A stretch of DNA of 64,000 nucleotides from Chitinophaga caseinilytica (GCF_038396765.1 NZ_CP150096.1:849501-913500); one strand, 5' to 3'; shown: positions 16,936 through 27,750, counted from the stretch's first letter. The notes: a model not told the origin generated them from the sequence alone. Made by a program: numbers and translations.

Positions 16936-19751
16936 TTATTTGCTGAGGTGCATGCTTCTTTCTTTGTACAAAGTCCGGAAGTAAGGATCGCGGAGGTCTT
17001 TGATGAAACGGATGGCTTCGCCGGTAGATTTCATCTCAGGGCCGAGCTCCTTGTTCACGCCCGGGAACTTGTTGAAGGAGAACACCGGTTCCTTGATCGC
17101 ATAACCCTTGAGGTTCTTCTTGATGGTGAAATCCGTGAGCTTGTTGGCGCCCAGCATCACTTTGGTGGCGATGTTCAGGTAAGGCACCTGGTACGCCTTG
17201 GCGATGAACGGCGTGGTACGGGAAGCGCGCGGATTGGCTTCGATCACGAACACGTTACCGTCTTTGATGGCGAACTGGATATTGATGAGTCCGCGGATAT
17301 CGAGCGCACGGGCGATCTTTTCCGCATAATATTCCATGGTGGTCACCACGAGGCCGGTGAGGTTGAAAGCGGGCAGCACGGCGTTGGAGTCGCCGGAGTG
17401 GATACCTGCGGGCTCGATGTGCTCCATCACGCCCATCACATGGAAATTCTCACCGTCGAAGATCGCGTCGATCTCGGCTTCCTGGCAACGGTCGAGGAAG
17501 TGGTCGATGAGGATTTTATTGCCGGGCAGGTGTTTCAGCAGGCTGAGCACCGATTGTTCCAGTTCATCTTCGTTGATGACGATCCGCATGCGCTGACCGC
17601 CCAAAACGTAGGAGGGGCGTACCAGTACGGGGTAACCAACTTCCTTCGCCACTTCGATGGCGTCGTCTGTATTGTAAGCGGTACCGTATTTGGGGTACGG
17701 GATGCCGAGGTCTTTCAGCAGGTCGGAGAACCGGCCGCGGTCTTCGGCGATGTCCATGTTATCGAAAGAGGTGCCGATGATGCGGACGCCTTTTTCGGTG
17801 AGGCGTTTGGCCAGTTTCAGGGCGGTCTGGCCACCCAGCTGCACGATCACGCCTTCGGGTTTTTCCAGTTCGATGATCTCCCAGAGGTGCTCCCAGTATA
17901 CCGGCTCGAAGTACAGCTTGTCGGCCATGTCGAAGTCGGTGGAAACGGTTTCCGGGTTACAGTTCACCATGATGGCTTCGTACCCGGATTCCTGGATGGC
18001 CTGGAGGCCATGGGTGCAGCAATAGTCGAATTCGATGCCCTGGCCGATGCGGTTGGGGCCGGAACCGAGCACGATCACTTTCTTCTTGTCGGAAGGGATG
18101 GATTCGTTTTCGGTATCGAAAGTGGAGTAGAAATAAGGTGTTTTCGCTTCGAACTCGGCGGCGCAGGTGTCTACCATTTTATAGGTGCGCACGATGCCGG
18201 CGGCCTTGCGTTTCTCGTATACTTCGTCTTCTTCGCAGTTGGTGAAGATGAGGGCGAGCTGTTTGTCGGAGAAGCCCATTTGCTTGGCTTCTTTCAGCAG
18301 GTGCAGGGGCACGGAGTCGAGGTCGTGCTCCATGAGCTGCTTCTCCAGGGTCACGATATCGTTGATCTGGTGCAGGAACCAGCGGTCGATCTGTGTGGCC
18401 TGGTGGATGGATTTCACGGAAACGCCTTCCATGAGCGCGTCTTTGATGCGGAAGATGCGGTCCCAGGTGGGGCGCTTCAGTTTTTCCAGCAGTGCGTCGC
18501 TTTTCATGAGGGATTTACCGTAGTAACCGAGGCCTACGGCATCGTTTTCGAGCGACTGGCAGGCTTTCTGGATGGCTTCGGTGAAGGTCCTGCCGATAGA
18601 CATTACCTCGCCAACGGATTTCATCTGGAGGCCGAGGGTATCGTCTGCGCCTTTGAACTTGTCGAAGTTCCAGCGCGGCATTTTTACTATTACGTAGTCG
18701 AGCGCGGGTTCGAAGTAGGCGGAGGTGGTGCGGGTGATCTGGTTTTCCAGTTCGTCGAGCGTGTAGCCGATGGCGAGTTTGGAAGCGATCTTGGCGATGG
18801 GGTACCCGGTTGCTTTGGACGCGAGGGCGGATGAGCGGGATACGCGGGGGTTGATCTCGATGGCGATGAGCTCTTCGTTCTCGGGGTTCATGGCGAACTG
18901 AACGTTACAGCCGCCGGCGAAGTTGCCGAGGTCGCGCATCATCATGATGGCTTTGTTGCGCATGTCCTGGAACGCGGTGTCGGAGAGCGTCATGGCCGGG
19001 GCCACGGTGATGGAATCTCCGGTGTGCACGCCCATGGGGTCGAGGTTCTCCACGGTACAGATGATCACCACGTTATCGTTGCTGTCGCGCAGCAGTTCCA
19101 GTTCGTATTCCTTCCAGCCGAGCACTGCCTTTTCCACGAGCACTTCATGAACGGGGAGGCTTTGAGGCCGCGGTCGAGCTTTTCGTCGAGCTCGTCCTTA
19201 TCGTGCACGAAACCGCCGCCGGTGCCACCGAGGGTGAAGCTGGGACGGATAACGAGGGGGAACCCGATTTCCTGGGCAAATTCCTTGCCTTCGAGGAGGG
19301 AGTTGGCCGTGCGGGCTTCCGCAACGGGGATCCCGATCTGAATCATCCACTGGCGGAACTGTTCGCGGTCTTCGGCTTTATCGATCGCCTTGATGTCTAC
19401 CCCGATGAGGCGGACGTTGAATTTTTCCCAGATGCCCAGTTCGTCCACTTCCTTACAAAGGTTCAGCGCCGTCTGGCCGCCCATGGTGGGGAGCACGGCG
19501 TCGATGTCATTCTCTTCCAGGATCTGCTCGATACTTTCGACGGTGAGCGGCAACAGATAAACCTTGTCGGCCATCATGGGGTCGGTCATGATCGTGGCCG
19601 GATTGGAGTTGATGAGTATTACCTTGATCCCTTCTTCCCGCAGGGAGCGGGCCGCCTGGGAGCCGGAATAGTCAAATTCGCAAGCCTGACCGATAATAAT
19701 GGGACCGGAACCGATAATGAGGACCGATTTGATTGATGTGTCTTTGGGCAT
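16936..19751 (-). CDS. carB: Carbamoyl phosphate synthase large subunit, with apparent frameshift
   Basis: Both ATP-grasp halves are present. The N-terminal half starts [18 protein letters not shown], with [16 protein letters not shown] and [12 protein letters not shown]. The C-terminal half has [20 protein letters not shown] and [11 protein letters not shown]. The enzyme makes carbamoyl phosphate for arginine and pyrimidine synthesis with CarA, which is not in the window. Two frames meet near 19155: after GLKASP the frame is lost at a CCCC run and resumes at [17 protein letters not shown]. One extra C gives an uninterrupted protein of about 938 aa. It lacks the MGS-type allosteric domain that brings the E. 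coli enzyme to about 1070 aa; the short form is usual in this phylum. Confidence 0.93.
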
Positions 19752-19823
19752 CTTCGTTATTAGCTGTTTTTTAATGAAAAACCATCCGATTTCCCGTGCG
19801 AATTCAGCGCATAAAAAATCGTG

Positions 19824-19831
19824 CAAAATTA
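19824..19831 (-). promoter_or_regulatory. Bacteroidota -7 box upstream of carB
   Basis: The minus-strand sequence is TAATTTTG, a full match to TAnnTTTG. A TTGA lies about 21 bp upstream, slightly further than the usual 19. Confidence 0.45.
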
Positions 19832-19923
19832 AGGGAATAATTGTTTTTCCCTTCAAAAAATTAGAAGATGCCGTGTAAAATTTCTCGGTAGCGATTTAAT
19901 TTATATGTGAAAATACGATCAGA

Positions 19924-20355
19924 TCATTCCCCGACGGTCGCGTAAACGTATACCAGTTTCCACTGTCCGTCTACTTTTTGGAACTCGAAATCTTCCATGG
20001 TGGCGGAATCTTCGGAGATCATGGACTTGTCGTCGTCGCTCAGATCGCGGCGGGATTTCAGGAGTCCGTACTTGTTGATGAACTGATCGCGGGCGGGCAT
20101 TTCGAGATAGCCGTTGAAAAAAGTCGCGAAATCTTTTGCGGAAACGGTGGAAACGGCCGTATCGGAGATGCTTTTGCGGACAACGAGGGGGAATTCGATG
20201 TAGCCGGACACGGCGGGGAAGTCTTTTTTCATGATGGCGGCGTGCACCTTCCTCCAGAACGTTTCAAATTCTTTTACTTCGGGAGCGGATGCCTGCTGAG
20301 CTTTCCCCACCAGCAGGATGAGGCACATGGCCATGGCGAATAGGCAGTGTTTCAT
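19924..20355 (-). CDS. Small secreted protein of unknown function
   Basis: A 143-aa protein with a Sec signal peptide (MKHCLFAMAMCLILLVGKAQ, probable cut after GKA). The mature part begins with a helix around EFETFWRKVHAAIMKKDF. It ends in strands such as FEFQKVDGQWKLVYVYA, a pattern seen in NTF2-like folds. That fold is only a suggestion. It lies upstream of carB on the same strand but carB has its own promoter-like box. Confidence 0.65.
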   Translation of the reverse strand: MKHCLFAMAMCLILLVGKAQQASAPEVKEFETFWRKVHAAIMKKDFPAVSGYIEFPLVVRKSISDTAVSTVSAKDFATFFNGYLEMPARDQFINKYGLLKSRRDLSDDDKSMISEDSATMEDFEFQKVDGQWKLVYVYATVGE

Positions 20356-20475
20356 AGTTCGAGGGATAGATTCGTTTTACAGATATAGGATTGCTAATAT
20401 ATGTAAATCCGTTCTTTTTTCCTCATCGCGGTGAAAATTTTCCCGATCCGCCATATTCAAGTAACATGGCGCCAA

Positions 20476-20596
20476 TACTTTTGTGGGGTAATTAGCTATC
20501 GTATTCGTCTGTGATTTGTTAACATCAAGCCCTCAAGTTCCTGACCTGTGAAACCCTGGAGATGCTGCTGCCCCATCAGGTGGCAGCATCTTTTTT
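20476..20596 (+). ncRNA. Candidate small RNA of about 105 nt
   Basis: TACTTTTG (20476-20483) matches the TAnnTTTG -7 box. About 70 nt later a strong stem, GATGCTGC (20561-20568) with GCAGCATC (20583-20590), is followed by six T, a plus-strand terminator. No ORF of note lies between them and the flanking genes are both on the minus strand, so the terminator has no other obvious client. No exact TTTG -33 element is present. No known RNA family was recognised. Confidence 0.3.
20561..20596 (+). terminator. Rho-independent terminator, plus strand
   Basis: An 8-bp GC-rich stem, extendable by two more pairs, is followed by TTTTTT. The minus strand has no T-run here, so it does not look like the terminator of the adjacent regulator gene. 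Confidence 0.65.
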
Positions 20597-20597
20597 A

Positions 20598-21173
20598 TCA
20601 GGATGCGGCCGATGCGCCTTCCCGGAGCCGGGCAATTTCGAGCAGTGCCTGGTTATAATCTTCCAGGAGTTTATAGTATTTATCTTTCCAGGTTTCCGTT
20701 TCCGCCAGTTCCGCCCCGTCATCGTCTACCGCACCGCCAAGGAATTCTTTCTGACTGATTTCCAGTACCTGGCAGACTTTTTTGAGCTGATCGCCCGTGA
20801 AAGCGGGCTTATCCAGCAGGTTGTACAGCGCCCGCCTGCTGAGTGCCATGCGGTTGGCGAGGCGCGTTTTGTTCAACCCTTTTTCTTCGATAAGGGCGTC
20901 CAGCCGGTGGCCGTGGTGAAGGTCCTGCAAAGGCTGGGGAAGCGCGCGGCGCGGATGCGTCCACCCGTAAAATTCATCGAGGCTGATGCCCAACATTGTG
21001 CAGAACTCCAGCAGGGTAGACCGCTTGATGGCCTCCTTGCGGAAATAATAATGCGCGATCTGGTTGCTGAAACCGGCCTGCCTGGCGAAGTCCAGGATCT
21101 TCAAACCCCGGTCCCGCACGATCTGCTTGAGCCGCGCACCTTCGTGAATTATATTTTTTGAAACCGACTCCAA
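20598..21173 (-). CDS. XRE-type regulator with two helix-turn-helix segments and coiled coil
   Basis: A 191-aa protein. The first HTH covers about residues 12-65 (GLKILDFARQAGFSNQIAHY and LGISLDEFYGW). A second lies at about residues 88-142 (GLNKTRLANRMALSRRALYN and LEISQKEFLGG). The C-terminal 40 residues (TWKDKYYKLLEDYNQALLEI) form a probable coiled coil for oligomerisation. It resembles cro/C1-type regulators. A divergent small HTH-like gene starts 122 bp away, and the shared intergenic region holds an inverted repeat that may be its operator. Confidence 0.8.
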   Translation of the reverse strand: MESVSKNIIHEGARLKQIVRDRGLKILDFARQAGFSNQIAHYYFRKEAIKRSTLLEFCTMLGISLDEFYGWTHPRRALPQPLQDLHHGHRLDALIEEKGLNKTRLANRMALSRRALYNLLDKPAFTGDQLKKVCQVLEISQKEFLGGAVDDDGAELAETETWKDKYYKLLEDYNQALLEIARLREGASAAS

Positions 21174-21204
21174 TGTAAAGATATTTTGGTATACTTGTAA
21201 TCGT

Positions 21205-21256
21205 TGTCAATATAAAATGTGATACAGACAATATCAATATAACATTTTTATTGACA
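21205..21256. promoter_or_regulatory. Inverted repeat between divergent regulator genes
   Basis: TGTCAATATAAAATG (21205-21219) is mirrored by CATTTTTATTGACA (21243-21256), complementary except for one bulged base. A further related half (ACAATATCAATAT) lies between. The position between two divergent DNA-binding protein genes suggests an operator. Confidence 0.45.
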
Positions 21257-21295
21257 TTTTGTGCCAGAATCAATCAAAATGATAAAATTTTTTGC

Positions 21296-21538
21296 ATGGA
21301 AACGTCGCCGATTTCATCCCACAACCTTTTGGTATACCTGCACAGTGAGCTCGTTCAGCTACCAAAATCGTTCCGGGACCACGTCTGCAGTGAATGCGGA
21401 TGGAGCAATGCCACTTTTTACCGGAAAGCCAAAGGAGCTTACCCGATCAGTAACGCCGAACGGGACAAGATCATTTCCGTGGGCGACAAACTACTGAAAA
21501 ACGTTGCCAGCGTGAGCAACCGATTCCGGAAACGTTAA
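21296..21538 (+). CDS. Small HTH-like DNA-binding protein
   Basis: An 80-aa basic protein, METSPISSHNLLVYLHSELV at the start. The central part (HVCSECGWSNATFYRKAKG) looks like a helix-turn-helix and a second helix follows (SNAERDKIISVGDKLLK). No specific family was recognised. It is divergent from the XRE-type regulator, sharing 122 bp of intergenic DNA. An in-frame TTG upstream (21251) is less likely because it overlaps the inverted repeat. Confidence 0.6.
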   Translation: METSPISSHNLLVYLHSELVQLPKSFRDHVCSECGWSNATFYRKAKGAYPISNAERDKIISVGDKLLKNVASVSNRFRKR

Positions 21539-21635
21539 CGCCCGGCAGGCCGTTTTGGGCCATTTTGAACCGTCATTGCAATAACCCTCCGCCCGCCCGG
21601 CGGAACCATTGTCAAACACCCAAAAACCGAGAGCC

Positions 21636-21920
21636 ATGCCATTACACATGCCGCCATCCGGCCCTGAAGATCAGCCCATCTACACCACGATCTCCCGCTT
21701 CCTGAGCGACCTCCACCGCCAGGAGGGGCGGAACATCTCGCATGTCACCGTCACCGTTCACGGCCAGGAATCGTATTTCCTACCCGGGCACGATGTGCAC
21801 CGGCTGGACGTTACCCGCCAAAAAGGGTACGCTACCCTCACTTACCAGGAAATGACCCTGGAAGCACCGGTAGACAATACGGTGATGATGATCGCCATGG
21901 CGCCCGACGCGCCCCAATGA
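21636..21920 (+). CDS. Hypothetical 94-aa protein
   Basis: An ORF starting MPLHMPPSGPEDQPIYTTIS with good codon use for this genome. It has a helix (ISRFLSDLHRQEG) and then alternating strands (VTVTVHGQESYFLPG, GYATLTYQEMTLEAP). No signal peptide or membrane segment. No family recognised. It lies 98 bp after the small HTH-like gene and is followed by a terminator, so it may be the second gene of that unit. Confidence 0.55.
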   Translation: MPLHMPPSGPEDQPIYTTISRFLSDLHRQEGRNISHVTVTVHGQESYFLPGHDVHRLDVTRQKGYATLTYQEMTLEAPVDNTVMMIAMAPDAPQ

Positions 21921-21952
21921 TCGCACGCTATCAACTTTTACACAACCTAACC

Positions 21953-21973
21953 GGGCCTTCGGGCCCTTTTTTT
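21953..21973 (+). terminator. Terminator after the 94-aa protein gene
   Basis: The stem GGGCC / GGCCC with tetraloop TTCG is followed by seven T, ahead of the MscS gene. Confidence 0.85.
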
Positions 21974-22034
21974 ATGCCCGGAAATGAACCGAAGCGTCAA
22001 CATTTCAGTTAACTTTCCAATACAACCCATTGGC

Positions 22035-24445
22035 ATGATTATCCGAGTTTACACGCTCCTTTGCTTCATCCTGTTCGGCACAGCAGCCGGCGCACAGTCG
22101 GTCCAGGTCCCCATCACGCCCGACGCAAAGCAGAAAACTTCCGATACGGTGGTGACGGACGCCGTCCAGCGCGTCGAAAACATCACCAAAATGCTCAACC
22201 GCGTCAACAACACCCTCCGCCGCGGGTTCGACACCACGGAGATTTCCGCCCAGCTCCCGGAATCGGAACGCCTCGTCAAAATCCTCCACACCGGCATCCT
22301 CACCAATCCCCGCGCCCTCAATATCAGGAGCCTCAACGCCCTCCAGGTTATCCTCCTCGAAATGGAACAAACCCACAACCGGTGGCAACAATCGCTTTCC
22401 TCCTATAGCCGCGCAGTGACGGATATGAGCGGCGAAATCAACCAAATCCTCCACGACACAGTGCTCGAACGCCTGCCCAAAGACCCCAGCCTGCAATCGC
22501 TGTACGTCAACCAGCTGTCGCAACTCAACCGCAAATGGCTGCAGGCAGACACCGCCAACCGCAACAGCCTCCTCCGCCTCGGCCTCCTGCAAAACCGCGT
22601 GGCCATGAATTATATCGCCATCACCGATATGCTCGACGAAGTCGACTTCAAACTCAAAACCGCCCAGCGCAACATCTGGAAACGCGAGGAAAAAGACCTC
22701 TGGAACGCACGGCCGGCCGATTACGAAAACAGTTTCCCGCAGGTAATGGAAGGTTCCATCCTCGCCACCCACCGCGTGTTCACGTTTTACCTCCGCTACA
22801 ACTGGGACGTTCACCTGCTCAACCTCGCCCTGTTCCTCGCTTATTTCGGATGGCTGCTGGCCAGTATTTACCGCATCAAAAAATATCATCACGATAAAAA
22901 AGGCATCTTCGGGAATACGCGCTTCGCCGCGCGCCAACCTCTGCTCACCTCGCTCATTTTCATCCTCACGCTCGGGCCTTTCCTCTACACCAACCCGCCG
23001 ATCATTTTCATGGTGATGTTGTGGACCGTGCTGGCCATTTGCGTAGGCCTCCTGCAAACGCGCGACATGCCCGTGTGGATGCGCTGGCTGTGGGGCACGA
23101 TGCTGGCCGTGTACGTGGGCTACGCACTCCTGAACCTCCTGCTCCAAAGCTCTTTCACGGAACGGTGGGCGCAATTTGGTCTGCAGGCGGCCATGCTGTT
23201 CGTTTGCTGGCGGTTTTTGAAAAGGCAGGAACAGGAAACCGCCTACAACTGGCCGGAATACACCCGCCTGGTGGTATACCTCGCCATGGCCATGATGATC
23301 GCCGCGATGTTCGCCAATATCTTCGGGCGGGTGATGCTGGCCAAATTCTTCGGCATCAGCGCCGTGTTCGGCCTCATCTCCGCACAGGCGCTCGTGGTGC
23401 TCGTGCAGTTGCTGTTCGAAACGTTTTACCTGCACCTGGAAGCCAGCAAATCCAACAGCCGGTTCGCGGCGTTCCTCGATTTCAACCGCATCCGCGAAAG
23501 CCTCCGGTCTACCCTCTACCTCCTGGCGGCGGTGGCCTGGTTCGCCATCCTGTTGCGCAACCTCAATATTTACGGCATCATCCGCGACACGGTGCTCGCC
23601 TTCCTGGAAGCAGACCGCAAGCTGGGCAACACCACATTCAGCTTTTCCAGCATTTTCATTTTCATCGCGGTGATCTGGGTCGCGTTCCAGATCAGTAAAG
23701 TGATGATGTTCATCTTCGGGCACCAGGACGGCTCCGGCTCCGTGAAGAAGAACCGCTGGAACAGCGCCGTGCTGCTTATCCGGCTCGGCGTGCTGGGCGC
23801 GGGCATTTTACTCGCATTCACGGCGTCGGGGATACCGATGGACAAGCTCACGATCATCATCGGCGCGCTGAGCGTCGGCATCGGTTTCGGCTTGCAGAAC
23901 ATCGTGAACAACCTCGTTTCCGGGGTGATCCTGGCTTTCGAAAAGCCGGTGGAGATCGGGGACGTGGTAGATATCGGGACGCAATCCGGAACGGTAAAGG
24001 AAATCGGGATCAGGGCCAGTAAAATCGCGACGGTGGAGGGATCGGTGGTGATCGTCCCGAATGGCGACCTCCTTTCCCAGCACATCACCAACTGGACGCT
24101 CACCACCCAGCTGAAGCGCAGCGAACTGATCGTGGGCGTGGGTTATGGTTCGGATCTGAAGCAGGTGCAATCGTTGCTGGAAGCGGCCATCAAGACGCAA
24201 AAAGACATCCAGCAATTGCCGGCGCCGCTGGTCGTGATACATCTGCTGAATGACAGCTCGGTGGATTTCAGGCTGCTTTTCTGGACCGACATCGCCGTGG
24301 GACTGACGGTCAAATCCGAACTGTTGCGGGAAATATATGAGTCGATGAACAGCCACGGCGTAGAGATACCCTTCCCACAGCAGGATGTGCATATCAGAAG
24401 CGGAGGCGATTCCCCGGCTGCACCTTCCCCCCATCCACCCCTTGA
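22035..24445 (+). CDS. MscS-family mechanosensitive channel, large form
   Basis: About 803 aa. A signal peptide (MIIRVYTLLCFILFGTAAGA) is followed by a periplasmic helical domain to about residue 260. Many membrane helices follow, then the conserved MscS pore and beta domain: GIGFGLQNIVNNLVSGVI, FEKPVEIGDVVDIG and VVIVPNGDLLSQHITNW. It releases solutes under hypo-osmotic stress. As written, the frame runs on to 24563 through the AT-rich promoter region of the next gene. A run of six C at 24427-24432 is probably one base short; with seven C the protein stops at TGA 24443-24445. ATG 22035 is preferred over ATG 21984 because it gives the signal peptide. Confidence 0.87.
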
Positions 24446-24501
24446 AAATTTTAACTTTTACTTATCAACTAAATTCTTAGTTTTAGGAAAAATCCACGCT
24501 T

Positions 24502-25644
24502 ATGCGATTCCTATTTACGCTCCTTTCCGTAGTGATTTGCGGCGGTGCTTCCGCGCAGGATAAAGTTGACAATGATTTGCTGATGGGCTATCTCCAGAAC
24601 CAGGAATTTGAACAAGTGATCCGGTATATGGAGAAAACGGTGCAGCCGAAGCAACCCAACGGGCTGGTGATCCTCGCCAATGCCTACTACCAGAACGCGC
24701 AACTGACAGAAGCCGCCCACTACTACAAACTCATTCTTGACATCGATTCCAACCACATTACGGCTAACCAGCAGCTGGGCAATATCGCCGTGCAGGCGCA
24801 AAAATATACGATGGCCATTACCCATTTCCTGCGCATCGCCGAATTGCGGCCGAACAACGCCAACAGCTGGAAACAGCTCGCCCGCGCCTGCACAAACGTG
24901 ACGGGTATGCAGGACTCCGCCTCCGTTTATATGGAAAAAGCTTACGCCATCAATCCGCAAGACCCCGGCGTGGTCGTTTTCATCGCGGATGAATATATGG
25001 GGAGGGATGAGTATGGCCGGGCAGACAGCTTGTTGAAAAAGTTTTACCAGTCGGACAGTACGAATATCAACGTCAATACCAAACTCGTTAAATCTTCTTA
25101 CCTGCTCGACCGGTTCTCCGATGCGCGCCGTTATGGCCGGCAAATCATGGAACAACGCGCTTTTGCCCCGATCGCCTACAGTTACCTCGCCGGTGCTTAT
25201 TACAGAATGAAGGAATATGACAGTTGCGTGCGGGTGGCGGATTTTATGGCGGAACTGCTGGGTGAAACGCCGGAATTCGTGAAGTATTACGCGGCACTGT
25301 CTTACGCAGAAATGAAGCAGTATGAAAAAAGCAACCAGTTACTGTTGGAATGCATCGCTTCGGCAAAGTCCAAATCCCTCGACAGCTACTACGCCACCAT
25401 GGCGGATAACTACGAGAAGATGAAGAATTACCGTGCGGCGATCAATTATTATGACACGGCGTATTTCCTTTTCAAACAACCCATGCGCCAGTACGGTATC
25501 GCGCGGATTTACGACCAGCATATGCAAGACCCGCATAAGGCCAAAAGGCACTACCAGCTTTACCTGAAGAGCGCCAAGCCCGAAACCAAAAACGAAACCG
25601 ATATCCACACGTATGTGAAAGAGCGGGTCAAAACCCTCCAGTAA
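24502..25644 (+). CDS. Secreted TPR repeat protein
   Basis: A 380-aa protein with a signal peptide (MRFLFTLLSVVICGGASA). Tetratricopeptide repeats fill most of the rest, for example NAYYQNAQLTEAAHYYKLIL, QQLGNIAVQAQKYTMAI and YLAGAYYRMKEYDSC. It is likely a periplasmic scaffold protein. No enzyme motif is visible. A perfect 12-bp stem-loop follows the stop codon. The partner is unknown. Confidence 0.8.
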   Translation: MRFLFTLLSVVICGGASAQDKVDNDLLMGYLQNQEFEQVIRYMEKTVQPKQPNGLVILANAYYQNAQLTEAAHYYKLILDIDSNHITANQQLGNIAVQAQKYTMAITHFLRIAELRPNNANSWKQLARACTNVTGMQDSASVYMEKAYAINPQDPGVVVFIADEYMGRDEYGRADSLLKKFYQSDSTNINVNTKLVKSSYLLDRFSDARRYGRQIMEQRAFAPIAYSYLAGAYYRMKEYDSCVRVADFMAELLGETPEFVKYYAALSYAEMKQYEKSNQLLLECIASAKSKSLDSYYATMADNYEKMKNYRAAINYYDTAYFLFKQPMRQYGIARIYDQHMQDPHKAKRHYQLYLKSAKPETKNETDIHTYVKERVKTLQ

Positions 25645-25663
25645 CAAGCGTTTCAGCGAAATA

Positions 25664-25693
25664 CGAACGCCCGGCCGAGAAGCCGGGCGTTCG
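25664..25693. terminator. Perfect 12-bp stem-loop after the TPR gene
   Basis: CGAACGCCCGGC pairs with GCCGGGCGTTCG around loop CGAGAA. No long T-run follows, so it may be a weak terminator or an RNA 3' stabiliser. Confidence 0.6.
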
Positions 25694-25811
25694 TCGTTAT
25701 TGAACCAATTCCAATGTTATTTGATCATTATTTGATATTGTTCAAACTTAATTGTTTAAATTTAAGGCCCGTTAAAAAAACTGTTAAAAACATTTTAATC
25801 TATCTGGTATC

Positions 25812-27725
25812 ATGTCGTACCCGTACCAACTCAAGAGTTTTGACGAATACAAGCAGGCCTGGCAGCACAGTGTTACGGATCCGGAGGGATTCTGGGCCAA
25901 TGTGGCGGACCATTTTTACTGGCGCCGCAAATGGGATAAGGTGCTGGAATGGGATTTCAAGCAACCGGACGTAAAATGGTTCACCGGCGCGAAGCTGAAC
26001 ATTACCGAAAATTGTCTCGACAGGCACCTGGGCACCCTGGGCAATCAGCCCGCCATCATCTGGGAGCCCAACGATCCGGAGGAGCGCCATCGCATCCTTA
26101 CTTACCGTGAATTGTACAATAAGGTTTGCCAGTTCGCCAATGTGCTGAAAAATAACGGCGTGAAGAAAGGCGACCGTGTTTGTATTTATATGGGGATGAT
26201 CCCCGAGCTCGCCATCGCCGTACTGGCCTGCGCCCGCATCGGCGCCATCCACTCGGTGGTTTTCGGCGGCTTCTCCGCACAGTCGATCGCCGACCGTATC
26301 CAGGACGCCCAGGCTTCCCTGGTAATTACCTGCGACGGGGCTTTCCGCGGCGCAAAAGACATTCCGCTCAAATCCGTGATAGACGATGCCCTTATGGCTT
26401 GTCCGTCCGTTAAAAAAGTGATCGTCTGCACCCGCACCCGCACCCCGGTTTCCATGCTCAAAGGCCGCGACGTGTGGTGGGAAGACGAGATCAAAGCCGT
26501 GGAAACACAAGGCAACCCGCCCGTTCCCGCCGAAGAAATGGATGCTGAAGACATGCTCTTCATCCTCTACACTTCCGGCTCCACCGGCAAGCCCAAAGGC
26601 GTGGTGCACACCTGCGCCGGCTACATGGTTTACGCCAACTACACCTTCATCAATTCGTTCCAATATAAACCCGGCCAGGTATTTTTCTGCACGGCAGACA
26701 TCGGCTGGATCACCGGTCACTCCTACATCGTGTACGGCCCTCTCAGCGCAGGCGCCACCACACTCATGTTCGAAGGCGTTCCCACTTACCCGGACGCCGG
26801 CCGCTTCTGGGACATCGTCGACAAATACCGTGTAAACGTGCTCTACACCGCGCCCACCGCCATTCGCAGCCTCATGGGCTTCGGGCTCGGGCCGGTCAAC
26901 CATAAAGACCTCAGCTCCCTCACCACCCTCGGCACCGTGGGCGAGCCCATCAACGAGGAAGCCTGGCATTGGTATAAAGACCAGATCGGTAAAGGCAGAT
27001 GCCCCATCACCGACACCTGGTGGCAAACCGAAACAGGCGGCATCATGATCGCCCCCATCGCCGGCATCACCCCGGAAAAACCAGGTTACGCCACCCTCCC
27101 GCTGCCCGGCATCCAGCCCGTGCTCGTGGATGAAAACGGCCAGGAAATCACCGGCAACGGCGTGAACGGCAACCTCTGCATCAAGTTCCCCTGGCCCGGC
27201 ATGATCCGCACCACCTACGGCGATCACGAACGCTGCCGCACCACCTACTTCTCTACGTACGATAATCTCTACTTCACCGGCGACGGCTGTCTGCGCGACG
27301 AAGACGGATTTTACCGCATCACCGGCCGCGTAGACGATGTGCTCAACGTGAGCGGCCACCGCATCGGCACCGCAGAAGTGGAAAACGCCATCAACATGCA
27401 CGCCGGCGTCGTGGAAAGCGCCGTGGTAGGCTATCCGCACGATATCAAAGGCCAGGGCATCTACGCTTACGTCATCTCCGAACTGCACGTAAAAGATCCC
27501 GAGCTTACGAAAAAAGATATCATGCAGACCGTTGCCCGCATCATCGGCCCCATCGCGAAACCGGACAAAATCCAGTTCGTGAGCGGCCTGCCGAAAACAC
27601 GCTCGGGCAAAATCATGCGCCGCATCCTCCGCAAAATCGCCGAAGGCGAACTCGAAAATCTCGGCGACACGTCTACCCTGCTAGACCCTGCCGTTGTGGA
27701 GGAAATCAAACTCGGAAAACTGTAA
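25812..27725 (+). CDS. acs: Acetyl-CoA synthetase
   Basis: A 637-aa AMP-forming acetate-CoA ligase of normal length. The N-terminal ACAS domain includes YQLKSFDEYKQAWQHS. The nucleotide-binding signature YTSGSTGKPKGVVHT is near residue 255. The acetate and CoA pocket motif DTWWQTETGG is near residue 400. The C-terminal lid ends with TRSGKIMRRILRKIAEGE, where the lysine after SG is the usual acetylation-controlled residue. It activates acetate to acetyl-CoA in the cytoplasm. It stands alone between two strong hairpins; the upstream 110 bp is AT-rich. Confidence 0.97.
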   Translation: MSYPYQLKSFDEYKQAWQHSVTDPEGFWANVADHFYWRRKWDKVLEWDFKQPDVKWFTGAKLNITENCLDRHLGTLGNQPAIIWEPNDPEERHRILTYRELYNKVCQFANVLKNNGVKKGDRVCIYMGMIPELAIAVLACARIGAIHSVVFGGFSAQSIADRIQDAQASLVITCDGAFRGAKDIPLKSVIDDALMACPSVKKVIVCTRTRTPVSMLKGRDVWWEDEIKAVETQGNPPVPAEEMDAEDMLFILYTSGSTGKPKGVVHTCAGYMVYANYTFINSFQYKPGQVFFCTADIGWITGHSYIVYGPLSAGATTLMFEGVPTYPDAGRFWDIVDKYRVNVLYTAPTAIRSLMGFGLGPVNHKDLSSLTTLGTVGEPINEEAWHWYKDQIGKGRCPITDTWWQTETGGIMIAPIAGITPEKPGYATLPLPGIQPVLVDENGQEITGNGVNGNLCIKFPWPGMIRTTYGDHERCRTTYFSTYDNLYFTGDGCLRDEDGFYRITGRVDDVLNVSGHRIGTAEVENAINMHAGVVESAVVGYPHDIKGQGIYAYVISELHVKDPELTKKDIMQTVARIIGPIAKPDKIQFVSGLPKTRSGKIMRRILRKIAEGELENLGDTSTLLDPAVVEEIKLGKL

Positions 27726-27750
27726 TTCATTCGCAGATACGCAAACGAAA

